Assembly: GCF_012295525.1 (NCBI RefSeq)
Contig: NZ_CP051167.1
Coordinates: 6,129,299 to 6,193,298 of the forward strand
Source of the DNA: Oxynema aestuarii AP17
GTDB taxonomy: Bacteria; Cyanobacteriota; Cyanobacteriia; Cyanobacteriales; Laspinemataceae
Length of the DNA: 64,000 nucleotides
Direction of reading: 5' to 3'
The translations under genes were made by a program, and so were the position numbers. Below the pieces are notes generated by a model. It was not told the DNA's origin. It made no database searches and was given only the letters and a program-made list of their open reading frames with translations. Shown one piece after another: positions 9,160-17,558 of the stretch (position 1 is the first letter of the stretch; each line of letters begins with the position of its first letter).

Positions 9160-9312
9160 AGTTTTAACGGGGATCTCAGGAGTCAGTAGGGACGATTTCC
9201 CATATCACATGTTTTGGTTTTTGTCAAGTTATCGGTTGTTTTTGTAGCCCAAACCGATAAGCAGCGATCGCCTGTCGCCGGGGTTCGTTGCCCTTTGAGG
9301 GCGCGAATAATA

Positions 9313-9342
9313 AGGAGGGTAACACAATTGTGCTACCCTCCT
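9313..9342 (-). terminator. Strong hairpin downstream of psaD
   Basis: AGGAGGGTA (9313-9321) is complementary to TACCCTCCT (9334-9342). The interior CACAATTGTG is itself palindromic, giving a stem of about 14 pairs with one mismatch. On the minus strand it is followed by TTATTATTC. It probably terminates or stabilises the abundant psaD transcript before trpE. Confidence 0.75.
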
Positions 9343-9417
9343 GCGATCGGATTTAATGGCGCAGTTACGACAGAAACCGCCACGAGGGCGGCAGTCTCAA
9401 GGGTTAAGCCCTAAGAC

Positions 9418-9846
9418 TTAAGCGTCGTAAGTTTTCTTGCCACTAAACTTGAGTTTGGCGGGTTCGGGATTGCTGCCAATGTTGCGATCCACTTTGCCCA
9501 TGAAGGGACGACCTTCATTGACTTTCTCGGGGAAGACGCCATCTTTGGGATGGAGATACTCGGTTTCACCGTTGGGGTAAACCCGGTAAATCTTGAAATC
9601 CTCAATTTTGGGCTTAAATTTGGTCCGCAATTGAGTTCCCAAAGCGAGACATTGCTCTTTGCGAGCTAAATAAAGGAGATTTTCACCTTCATTCATAATG
9701 GCCGCCCCACCTGTGGGCATTTCAAAGACCTGCTCTTTAGAGCTGGTCCAGGTGATGGCGTATTTTTCTTCAACATTAGCTTTGGTCAGCAGCCCACCTG
9801 TGCTACCGCCAAACTTTGGTGGTTTTCCTGTCAGAGTTTCTGCCAT
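9418..9846 (-). CDS. psaD: Photosystem I subunit II
   Basis: 142 residues, the standard cyanobacterial PsaD length. It is the cytoplasmic (stromal) ridge subunit that docks ferredoxin and anchors PsaC. Recognisable stretches are [16 protein letters not shown] near residue 12, [33 protein letters not shown], the basic [17 protein letters not shown] and [11 protein letters not shown]. It is rich in Lys, as expected for the ferredoxin-docking face. The start has a GA-rich leader (GAGAGAGAG) upstream. The transcript probably ends at the 9313-9342 hairpin, with partial continuation into trpE. Confidence 0.97.
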   Translation of the reverse strand: MAETLTGKPPKFGGSTGGLLTKANVEEKYAITWTSSKEQVFEMPTGGAAIMNEGENLLYLARKEQCLALGTQLRTKFKPKIEDFKIYRVYPNGETEYLHPKDGVFPEKVNEGRPFMGKVDRNIGSNPEPAKLKFSGKKTYDA

Positions 9847-9923
9847 GAATGACTCTCTCTCTTATCTGAGGCGATTTTTAGGGAATCCTATCACTCACCC
9901 CCGTTAAATCTAACGACTTTGTA

Positions 9924-9942
9924 AGGAACTGTTACAGTTCTT
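9924..9942. promoter_or_regulatory. Inverted repeat in the psaD upstream region
   Basis: AGGAACTG (9924-9931) pairs with CAGTTCTT (9935-9942), about 80-95 bases before the psaD start. The minus strand contains TTACAAA here, resembling half of the HLR1 element bound by RpaB at photosystem I promoters, but the second half-site is not convincing. Confidence 0.3.
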
Positions 9943-10021
9943 AGAGAAATTTGGCGAGTCCGGACTCGGCGATCGCCTTGTCTGTAGGAGTCGCCGAGGG
10001 TTTTTAGCCCTTCTTTGCCTG

Positions 10022-12091
10022 TTAACGTAAGGTCGTCCGACGGGAGCGCGGATTTTTCTGAGATTTTTCTCGTTTCTTTCCTTTCCCGGAACTTTTCGAG
10101 CCAATTTCGCGATCGGAGGCGAGATCGCTGCCGGGGCTGCGGCTGCCACTTTCTACCGTCGGGATTGTAAAGTAAAATTGACTGCCGCAATCTTTCCCTT
10201 CGGACTCGGCCCAAATTTGGCCGCCCCAAGCATTGACAATTTGCCGACAGATGGCCAATCCCAATCCGGTGCCTCCGGTGGAGCGTCGCAGGGCGCCTTC
10301 TTCCTGATAAAAGCGGTCGAAAACGGCTTCGAGGCGATCGCCCGGGATCCCCCGTCCGCTATCGGCGATCGTCACTTTTAAAAAACTCTCGTCGAACGGT
10401 TCGGCGCCGATGGAAACCGTCCCTTCCGGGGGGGTAAATTTCCAGGCATTATCGAGCAGTTTTGACAGCACCTCCACCAACCATTCGCCGTCCGCCCGTA
10501 CTAACGGCAAGTCTTCGGGGATCTCGACCGCAATCGTCGGTAAGGGATGCTCTTGGGACGATCGCGCCCGGACGCTACTCAAGGCCAATTCGATACATTC
10601 AGCCACGGGCAACACTTCCGGATTCCACTCCACCCGTCCGCTTTCCAACCGCGACAGGGTCAGAAAATCCTGCACCAGTTTTCGCATCCGGTCCGCATCG
10701 TCGAGGGCCGTACTCAGCATCACCTGGCGCAGTTCGGCGGGCATATCCGGATCGCTGGCGAGACTTTCGAGGCAAACTTGAATCGTAGACAGGGGCGTTC
10801 GCAATTCATGTCCGGTAATCGCGATTAAATTGCTGCGGGTCAAGTCGAGGGCTTCGAGTTGCTCGTTGAGGTCTTCGAGATTGGCGTAGGCTTCCGCTTG
10901 AATCAAGGCGACGCCGACTTGGGTAGCGACGGCTTCCACGAGGGCTAAATCCTCGTCTTCCCACTGTCCGGGACAGTCGCCGCATTGGTGCAACTCGACC
11001 ATTCCCACGAGTTGATTTTGGTAAAGAACCGGAACCATCAACCAAGCGGCGATTTCCCACTGTTCGATGAGAGCTTGTAAGGTCGGCGAGTTTTCGATGC
11101 GGGGGTCGGTGGCGGTGTTTTCGACGTAAATGCGCTCTGCGGCGATCGCCACGTCGTCGAATAAGGGATTGTCTTGTAACGGCCAGGTTTGACCCGCGAG
11201 GGAGGCGACCGAACTGCCTAAAAATTCGTGGGCGATCGCCGCCGTGGCGTCCGTTGACTTGCACCGATAAATTAAACAGCGACAAGAACCCAAGGCTTGA
11301 CCGAGTTCGCGGACGGCCACTTGGAAAATTTCTGCCGGATTGAGCGATTGGCGGATCGCCATCACGATCGAGTTGACCAGCCGTTCCCGGCGTTCTTGGG
11401 CCGCGATCGATCGATAGGTTTTTAACAACTTGTGCTGTCCCGCTTGCAGGTAAGTGACCAAACGTTGGGCAAACGGACCGGGATCGACATTTTGAAAGCT
11501 GCTTTCGACCTCGCGATCGCCCGACGACCCCCTCAACCCGTACAAGTCCAACGTAGACTCGATTTTGGCCTCTAACTCCGGTCGGTAAATGCGGATGCGA
11601 TCGAGCAGCAAGCGCGCCACGTCCCCGGTCACCTGACGGTCAAACGTCCAAATCCCCTCAAAGCGACGGGCTTGGTCCATCCCGGGCGCCTCCGGAACTC
11701 GCAGGGGCGACCCTTCTTTCTCCCGACAGACCAAACAGGTCGCATAAGCCGAACTCAAAACGATCAAATGCCACTCTTGCGCCAGGGCATCATCCGGGTC
11801 GAAGGCGACGGTTTCGTGAACTTCAGAACTATTTTTAAAATCCGTTTCCGGCGCCGCCAAAATAAAAACCCGATCGCTTTTAGCGGCAATTCGCTTGTAG
11901 CGGTGGGCTTCTTGACGGTAAAACCGCTCTCTCTGGAAGCAAGCAATCACCAGGGGAGTCGTTTCCCCAGCCAAGACTTGATCTTCCATCGCATGAGACA
12001 GCGCGGTTAAAGAAGTTTTGAAATAAACTTGAGACCGGAGTCCGGGCCAGTGTTCGAGCAACTGGTCCAGTACGGAAGTAGCAATGCTCAT
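10022..12091 (-). CDS. DICT-GAF sensor histidine kinase
   Basis: 689 residues. The N-terminal ~150 residues fit the DICT sensory domain typical of cyanobacteria (LSHAMEDQVLAG, then IACFQRERFYRQEA). A GAF domain spans about 240-400 (EIFQVAVRELGQALGSCRCLIY to WLMVPVLYQNQLVGMVELHQ). A coiled linker leads to the HisKA box AITGHELRTPLS with phospho-acceptor His428. The HATPase domain has LLDNAWKF, DSGRGIPGDRL and GTGLGLAIC. No transmembrane segment is visible, so it is a soluble kinase that may respond to light or redox through GAF, which is inference; no bilin-binding Cys motif is evident. The last 40 residues are a Ser/Lys/Arg tail. No partner response regulator is adjacent. Confidence 0.88.
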   Translation of the reverse strand: MSIATSVLDQLLEHWPGLRSQVYFKTSLTALSHAMEDQVLAGETTPLVIACFQRERFYRQEAHRYKRIAAKSDRVFILAAPETDFKNSSEVHETVAFDPDDALAQEWHLIVLSSAYATCLVCREKEGSPLRVPEAPGMDQARRFEGIWTFDRQVTGDVARLLLDRIRIYRPELEAKIESTLDLYGLRGSSGDREVESSFQNVDPGPFAQRLVTYLQAGQHKLLKTYRSIAAQERRERLVNSIVMAIRQSLNPAEIFQVAVRELGQALGSCRCLIYRCKSTDATAAIAHEFLGSSVASLAGQTWPLQDNPLFDDVAIAAERIYVENTATDPRIENSPTLQALIEQWEIAAWLMVPVLYQNQLVGMVELHQCGDCPGQWEDEDLALVEAVATQVGVALIQAEAYANLEDLNEQLEALDLTRSNLIAITGHELRTPLSTIQVCLESLASDPDMPAELRQVMLSTALDDADRMRKLVQDFLTLSRLESGRVEWNPEVLPVAECIELALSSVRARSSQEHPLPTIAVEIPEDLPLVRADGEWLVEVLSKLLDNAWKFTPPEGTVSIGAEPFDESFLKVTIADSGRGIPGDRLEAVFDRFYQEEGALRRSTGGTGLGLAICRQIVNAWGGQIWAESEGKDCGSQFYFTIPTVESGSRSPGSDLASDREIGSKSSGKGKKREKSQKNPRSRRTTLR

Positions 12092-12430
12092 GTAATAGTC
12101 TCTTTCAGTCCACTCTGGGCAAAATTTTGGTTGGATTTCGACTCGATCCCGATGGAGCTACCGCACTGCGCCGGACGCGCGCGATCGCGAGATGGCCTCT
12201 TTCCAATTCAAACACGAGTCCCCCTCGATGAAAGGAAGCTTTGCTCGGGTGTCGGCTATTTCCTTTATCAACTTATCGTACAAGAGGAGGCGGGGAAGAA
12301 GGGAGGAAGGAATAGGGAGTCGGGAGGAGGCACAAGTTCCCGACCCCTCCGAATCTAAACTCTAAACTTTAAAATCTAAACTCTCCCCGCCCCGAATCTA
12401 AACTCTAAACTCCAAAAATAAACTCTAAAA
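12092..12430. other. Divergent intergenic region between two kinase genes
   Basis: 339 bases between the starts of the DICT kinase (minus) and the zinc-ribbon kinase (plus). It holds a purine-rich GGAGG/GGGAGG tract at about 12285-12332, followed by the heptamer array annotated separately. I find no coding signal. Confidence 0.6.
12351..12430 (+). repeat. TCTAAAC-type heptamer repeats directly before a kinase start
   Basis: At least six copies of TCTAAA or TCTAAAC are spaced by about seven bases, interrupted once by CCCCGCCCCG. The array ends at the ATG (12431) and no Shine-Dalgarno is present. It resembles cyanobacterial short tandemly repeated repetitive (STRR) sequences. Confidence 0.65.
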
Positions 12431-14452
12431 ATGTCACTATGTCTCAATCCCAAATGTCCGCATCCTGAAAACCCGGATCGTCATCAATTTTGTCAGTATT
12501 GCGGGACGCGGCTGTTATTGGGAGATCCGATCGCCCGGTATCGTCCTTTACGGCAAATTGGGGCCGGGGGATTTAGTAAAACCTTCATTGCCCTCGACGA
12601 GTCCAACACGGGCAAACCCCAGTGCATTCTCAAACAACTTCGCTGGCGAGGTGAAGACCCCGAAACTCAGACCCACTTATTTTCCCAGGAAGTCGATCGC
12701 CTGCGAGCGATTGGCGAACATCCGCAAATTCCGCAGTTTTTAGATGCTTTCCAGGGGAGCGATCGCGATTACGTCGTTCAGGAGTTCGTCCCCGGTCAAA
12801 CCTTAGAACAAGAATTGAGCGCCACCGGGACGTTTGACGAAAGCCAAATTCGCCAAATTTTAGAAGAATTGCTTCCCGTCCTCCACTACCTCCACCAGCA
12901 CGATCTCATCCATCGCGATCTCAAACCGGACAATATTATTCGCCGTCAGGATACGCAACAGTTGGTTTTGGTCGATTTTGGGGCGGCGAAACAGGCGACG
13001 GCGACGGCGTTGGCGAAAACGGGGACGTTAATCGGATCGGCGGAATATACGGCGCCGGAACAGTTGCGGGGTCATCCGACGTTTGCCAGCGACTTGTACA
13101 GTTTGGGGGTCAGTTGCATTCATTTGCTCTCGGATCTCTCGCCGTTCGATTTGTTCGATCCATTTGAGGGGAAATGGAGGTGGCGCGATTATCTACTCGA
13201 ACCCGTCAGCGATGAATTGAGCGAGATTTTAGACAAGTTATTGTGTTCTCACTTGCGAGGACGCTATCAATCGGCGCGCGACGTTCTCAAGGCGGTCGAT
13301 CCCCGATCGCCGATCGCCCCTCCGGTGCGAAGACGACGGTCTCAATCGGTCTACGTCTCTCAACCCCTCGCGTCGCCCCCCGCCCCGGCAGCGACGCCAA
13401 CGGTCCGCCCTCAGTCCGTCGAAGGATCTGCGCCCATTCCCGCCGTCCAAAGCGATCCGACCCTGCCGCCCGCCCCACCAGATCCGGCGCCGAAGTGGCA
13501 ATGTGTGACGACGATCGCCCATCCGAGCGTGAGTGGTATTTGTGCGATCGCCCTCATTCCTCAAGCCCAGGCGATCGCCACGGCAGGGGGTGACGGGACG
13601 GTCAAATTTTGGGATCTCGCCACCGGGGAAGGGTTGCAGGAAATCCGCACTCAACCGTCCGGGCCGTTGGCGATCGCGATCGCGCCGGACGGTCGCTTGT
13701 TGGCCTGCGCTAAGGCAGACGGACGCATCGACTTGTGGCAGTTGTGGCAGTTGAGTCCCCAAGATCTGCGCCGGGGAATCGCCCCCCTTCTCGTCCGCAC
13801 TTTATCCGGTCACACGAGTTTGGTGGGATCCGTTGCCTTCTGTCCGGACAAGCAGACCCTGGCCAGTGGCAGCCGCGATCGCACTCTCAAGTTGTGGGAT
13901 CTCCAAACGGGTCGCCTTCGCCAAACCTTCGCGGAACACGGCGATCGCGTCACTTCAGTTGCCTTTAACCCGCAGTGGGCGACGGCTACCCCGGAGCGTT
14001 CGCACTACCTGGTTAGCTCAAGTGCGAACGGCGAAATCGCCCTCTGGCAAATCGATAAATGTGAGTTACAACATCTCCTCTACGGCCATCGAGGGGAAGT
14101 CTATGCAGTGGCGGTTTCCGGTGACGGACGCCATCTCGTCAGCAGCAGTTGGGACCGGACGGTCAAAATTTGGCAGTGGGGGGACGATCCTCTCGTGATG
14201 CCCGCCTTAACTCATATTTTAACGGGTCACGTCCTGCCCGTAGGGGCGATCGCCTGTTCTCCCGACGGTCAAACTTGTGCAACCGCCAGTCATGACAGCA
14301 CAATTAAACTATGGAATCTCGAAACGGGGACAGAATTCGCCACGTTAACAGCACATTCTCAAAGTGTGGTCGCCTTGGCGTTCTCTCCCGACGGGACGAC
14401 TTTAGCCAGTGGCAGTCACGACGGGACGGCGAAGTTATGGCGGTGGGGTTGA
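12431..14452 (+). CDS. Zinc-ribbon Ser/Thr protein kinase with C-terminal WD40 repeats
   Basis: 673 residues. An N-terminal zinc ribbon (Cys4, Cys9, Cys21, Cys24; CLNPKC and FCQYCG) precedes a Hanks-type kinase at about 35-290. The glycine loop is GAGGFSKT, the ATP-binding Lys is in CILKQL, the catalytic loop is IHRDLKPDNI, the metal motif is VDFGAAK, and the APE-like motif is YTAPEQ. A Pro/Ala-rich linker (290-355) leads to about six WD40 repeats (SGSRDRTLKLWDL, SSSWDRTVKIWQW, ASHDSTIKLWNL, SGSHDGTAKLWRW), which form a scaffold propeller. All catalytic residues are present. It heads a three-gene same-strand cluster of kinase, WD40 and kinase; targets are unknown. Confidence 0.92.
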   Translation: MSLCLNPKCPHPENPDRHQFCQYCGTRLLLGDPIARYRPLRQIGAGGFSKTFIALDESNTGKPQCILKQLRWRGEDPETQTHLFSQEVDRLRAIGEHPQIPQFLDAFQGSDRDYVVQEFVPGQTLEQELSATGTFDESQIRQILEELLPVLHYLHQHDLIHRDLKPDNIIRRQDTQQLVLVDFGAAKQATATALAKTGTLIGSAEYTAPEQLRGHPTFASDLYSLGVSCIHLLSDLSPFDLFDPFEGKWRWRDYLLEPVSDELSEILDKLLCSHLRGRYQSARDVLKAVDPRSPIAPPVRRRRSQSVYVSQPLASPPAPAATPTVRPQSVEGSAPIPAVQSDPTLPPAPPDPAPKWQCVTTIAHPSVSGICAIALIPQAQAIATAGGDGTVKFWDLATGEGLQEIRTQPSGPLAIAIAPDGRLLACAKADGRIDLWQLWQLSPQDLRRGIAPLLVRTLSGHTSLVGSVAFCPDKQTLASGSRDRTLKLWDLQTGRLRQTFAEHGDRVTSVAFNPQWATATPERSHYLVSSSANGEIALWQIDKCELQHLLYGHRGEVYAVAVSGDGRHLVSSSWDRTVKIWQWGDDPLVMPALTHILTGHVLPVGAIACSPDGQTCATASHDSTIKLWNLETGTEFATLTAHSQSVVALAFSPDGTTLASGSHDGTAKLWRWG

Positions 14453-14596
14453 GGTTTCCCAAATGCCCCAGTTATCGCTTTTTTAAATCGGTCGTAAAAT
14501 TAAAAAGAGACGGCCCCGATCGCCCCGCCTTCTTCCAAGAGGCCAGCCTCGACGATCGTTTAAAATTGACTGATGATTTAATCTAACCGATCCGAC

Positions 14597-14633
14597 ATCT
14601 AAACTCTAGAATCTAAACTCTAAAATCTAAACT
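14597..14633 (+). repeat. TCTAAA heptamer repeats before the WD40 coiled-coil gene
   Basis: Three to four TCTAAAC/TCTAGAA units directly precede the ATG at 14637. They are the same repeat type as at 12351-12430, upstream of the preceding gene in the cluster. Confidence 0.65.
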
Positions 14634-14636
14634 TCT

Positions 14637-17363
14637 ATGACTAAACGACATTGGCTTGATATTAGCGAAACGATCGCGATCGCCGGATCGATCCTCGGGA
14701 CGATCGCCGCCACGGGAACCGGACAATTTGTGTATGCAGTGACGCCGTTAACCCTTGCGGTCGGCTTGAATTTGGCGAACCGACAACGGATCGATCGCGG
14801 CGATCGCTTGGAAACAGAAACGGCGATCGCCCATTTACACGAATCGATTCAATCTCTACCGGAAGCCACCAATCTAGAGGCGATCGAACGTCGAATGCAA
14901 GGGGTGGAATGGGAAGCACAACAACTCGTTTCCGAACGAAAAACCGAGATTAAAGATTTAAAACAAGACCTACGCGGCGAACTGGAAGCGGCGATCGCCC
15001 CGATTTACGATCGCCTCAATCCCCTGCAAGAAAATTTCGACGCTTTAGATGAATTTGTCGCCGATCTCGAACGGGAAACGAACGAACGATTTGACCGTTT
15101 AAAAACAGAAATTACTCAAGACCTCGAACAACATCTCGAAACAACTTTAGAAAATGCCCTTTCTTCCTGGGGCGATCGCCTGGAGAACTTAGAAAATCGT
15201 CCGGCGATCGATGCAGAAACTCAAGCCGAATTCGATCGGTTCAAGCAAACGATTCTCGAACAAACCCAAGAGGCGATCGATCGCGTTCACCAATTCATGG
15301 AATCGTTACCGCCGTTGCCGAATTTAGACGCGATTTATCGCCGTTTGGAACAACTCGACGCGATCGCCGACGACTGGAAACAGACTCGCGAACACCACGA
15401 TCGCGCGATCTCAACCCTGCAAGCGGCGATCGACACTCAACAAGCGGCGATCGGGCCGCTTAAGGCTGAAATCGAGTCCCTGCAAGGCTTAGAACAAATC
15501 GACAGCGTCGAAAAACGCCTCGATCGTTTGGAAACGACCTTGCAAGAACTCGCCGAAACCACCAAATTGCAACTCGAACAACTCTCGGAACTTCTCAACC
15601 TCTCCGACGAGACCGCCGAAAGCGCCCAATTACACGATCTGATTAAATCTATCCCCAGTTCTCCCAGCCTCGAAGCCACTTACCAACGCCTCGATCTCCT
15701 CGAATCTCGCACGGAACAAATCGAACGCGAACGCACTCAGTATAGCGATCGCCTCGACGCCCACCAAGAAGATAACCAAGGCGCCATCTCCGACGTTCTC
15801 CAACGTCTCGCCAACGTCCAAGACCGCTTGGAACGTCTCGAATTCCTCGCCCAAAATCAACCGAGTTCCCCGCCGACTCCCCGCTTAAATTTAGCCGATC
15901 TCTCCAATGTATCGGTCACTCGCGACGAGTGGGACGACTGGGACGACGCTTGGCAAAACGAACCGACCCCACCCCCCGCCAGCGAACCGGAACCGCCGCC
16001 GCCTGCCACCCCTTTACCGGAATTAACCACATCGGCGCCACCGCCGCCACCTCCCCCCAGCGAACCGGAACCGACGCCACCCCCCGCCGCCAATCCCCAT
16101 CAACCGCCCCCCGTTCTCAATCAATATCGGAAAGAAACCTTTGCAAATCCTGCGAAGTCGGCCCCGACCAACCGCAAGGATGAGGAAGAATTCGACGACG
16201 AATTCGGCGATGAATTTGGCGATGAATTTGGCGATGAATTTGGCGATGAATTTGACGATGAATTAAACGAAGACAGAACAGGAAAACGCAATTCAGGCGA
16301 TCGCCCGTCTTCCGGTCAATTCCTCGGCGGCTTTGAATCTTCATTCGGTGAAATTGTCGGTGAAGTCGAAGGCTTTGTCGGCAATCTTTTTTCTAAAATT
16401 AAAACCCCGGAAGCTATTCCGATCCCGGGTAAAGGATCCGATCGCGTCGGAGACAGTGGGGGGAGTCATTGGAAGTGTATTAAAACTTTAAAAGCCCATG
16501 TGGATGCGGTGCAAGCGGTGGCTATTTCTCCCGATGGCGAACGCTTCGCCACGGGCGATCGCGATAATACGATCCGACTGTGGACGGTCGAAACCGGGGA
16601 AGAAGTTCGCGTTTTTAATGGTGACGAATGGTTTGCCACGGTTAACGCCCTCGCCTTCAGTCCCGACGGCGATCGCCTCGCTGGGGCGATCGGCGAAAAT
16701 CTCTATATTTGGACGGTCGCAACCGGAGAAACATTACAGCTAATTTCCGGTCAATCCGCAACGATCGATAGCCTGCATTTTGTCAATAATGGTCGTCAAA
16801 TTGCCACGGGAGATAGTCGCCATCTCGTCAAAATTTTGGATGTCGAAAGCGGTCGCGAAGTTCGCAGTTTGCGCGGTCATACCGAGGCGATTTATGCGAT
16901 AACCATGACTCCGGACGAACAACTTTTACTCAGCGCCAGTGGCGATCGCACGGTCAAAATTTGGCAAGTCTACGATGGGGTAGAAATTAAAACCTTAAAA
17001 GGTTATTCAGAGGCGGTTCGTTGCCTCGCGACGACCCCCGACGGCGACACGATCGTAAGCGGGACGAGTGACGGAACTATCCGCGTCTGGAACCGCAAAA
17101 CAGGGGCGGAAACGTTCCAACTCAACGAACATTTAGGGGGAATTACCGCCCTAGCGGTCACCCCCGACGGTGAATTTCTCATCAGTAGCAGTGAGGATAA
17201 AACCATGAAAGTTTGGCAACTGGAAACGGGGTTATGCGTGCAAACTTTACGCGGTCATTCCGATCGCATTAACGATCTGGCGATCGCCCCCGATGGCAAT
17301 CATTTAATCAGTGTCAGTGGGGATAAAACGATTAAAGTTTGGAAAGCTGAATCGAAATCATGA
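14637..17363 (+). CDS. Membrane-anchored coiled-coil protein with C-terminal WD40 propeller
   Basis: 908 residues. Residues 10-52 hold two closely spaced hydrophobic segments (IAIAGSILGTIAATG and FVYAVTPLTLAVGLNLA) that would anchor the protein in a membrane. Residues 55-410 are a long Glu/Gln/Leu-rich coiled coil with repeated RLEQLD-type heptads. Residues 440-510 are Pro-rich, and 520-545 are an acidic DEFG repeat. From about 610, six to seven WD40 repeats follow (SASGDRTVKIWQV, SGTSDGTIRVWNR, SSSEDKTMKVWQL, SVSGDKTIKVWKA). There is no enzymatic domain, so it is probably a scaffold presenting partners to the two flanking kinases. That link is inferred from gene order and from the WD40 repeats shared with the preceding kinase. 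Confidence 0.85.
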   Translation: MTKRHWLDISETIAIAGSILGTIAATGTGQFVYAVTPLTLAVGLNLANRQRIDRGDRLETETAIAHLHESIQSLPEATNLEAIERRMQGVEWEAQQLVSERKTEIKDLKQDLRGELEAAIAPIYDRLNPLQENFDALDEFVADLERETNERFDRLKTEITQDLEQHLETTLENALSSWGDRLENLENRPAIDAETQAEFDRFKQTILEQTQEAIDRVHQFMESLPPLPNLDAIYRRLEQLDAIADDWKQTREHHDRAISTLQAAIDTQQAAIGPLKAEIESLQGLEQIDSVEKRLDRLETTLQELAETTKLQLEQLSELLNLSDETAESAQLHDLIKSIPSSPSLEATYQRLDLLESRTEQIERERTQYSDRLDAHQEDNQGAISDVLQRLANVQDRLERLEFLAQNQPSSPPTPRLNLADLSNVSVTRDEWDDWDDAWQNEPTPPPASEPEPPPPATPLPELTTSAPPPPPPPSEPEPTPPPAANPHQPPPVLNQYRKETFANPAKSAPTNRKDEEEFDDEFGDEFGDEFGDEFGDEFDDELNEDRTGKRNSGDRPSSGQFLGGFESSFGEIVGEVEGFVGNLFSKIKTPEAIPIPGKGSDRVGDSGGSHWKCIKTLKAHVDAVQAVAISPDGERFATGDRDNTIRLWTVETGEEVRVFNGDEWFATVNALAFSPDGDRLAGAIGENLYIWTVATGETLQLISGQSATIDSLHFVNNGRQIATGDSRHLVKILDVESGREVRSLRGHTEAIYAITMTPDEQLLLSASGDRTVKIWQVYDGVEIKTLKGYSEAVRCLATTPDGDTIVSGTSDGTIRVWNRKTGAETFQLNEHLGGITALAVTPDGEFLISSSEDKTMKVWQLETGLCVQTLRGHSDRINDLAIAPDGNHLISVSGDKTIKVWKAESKS
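16197..16268 (+). repeat. In-frame 12-nt tandem repeat encoding DEFG
   Basis: Six contiguous 12-base units. Units 2-4 (16209-16244) are identical GATGAATTTGGC and units 1, 5 and 6 are variants. They encode an acidic Asp-Glu-Phe-Gly/Asp string in the linker before the WD40 domain. Copy number is likely to vary by slippage. Confidence 0.9.
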
Positions 17364-17558
17364 GATCCGTTGTAATCCGTTGTCAACTGACCTGGTTTTC
17401 AGTTCGGAAAGATTTAAGTCCAGTGACGGCGACTCCGGGGAATCAAAACATACGCTAAAATTAAAGTTCACCCGATCTCGATCGCTGACGAGGGGCGATC
17501 GCCGATAGCGGATTAGTGAATGAGTTCGACTGTTATCGCGTTAAACATCGATCGTAAA

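Noticed and set aside
9924-9942. Full HLR1 (RpaB) operator at psaD
   Set aside because: Only one half-site-like TTACAAA is visible; two spaced direct repeats were not found.
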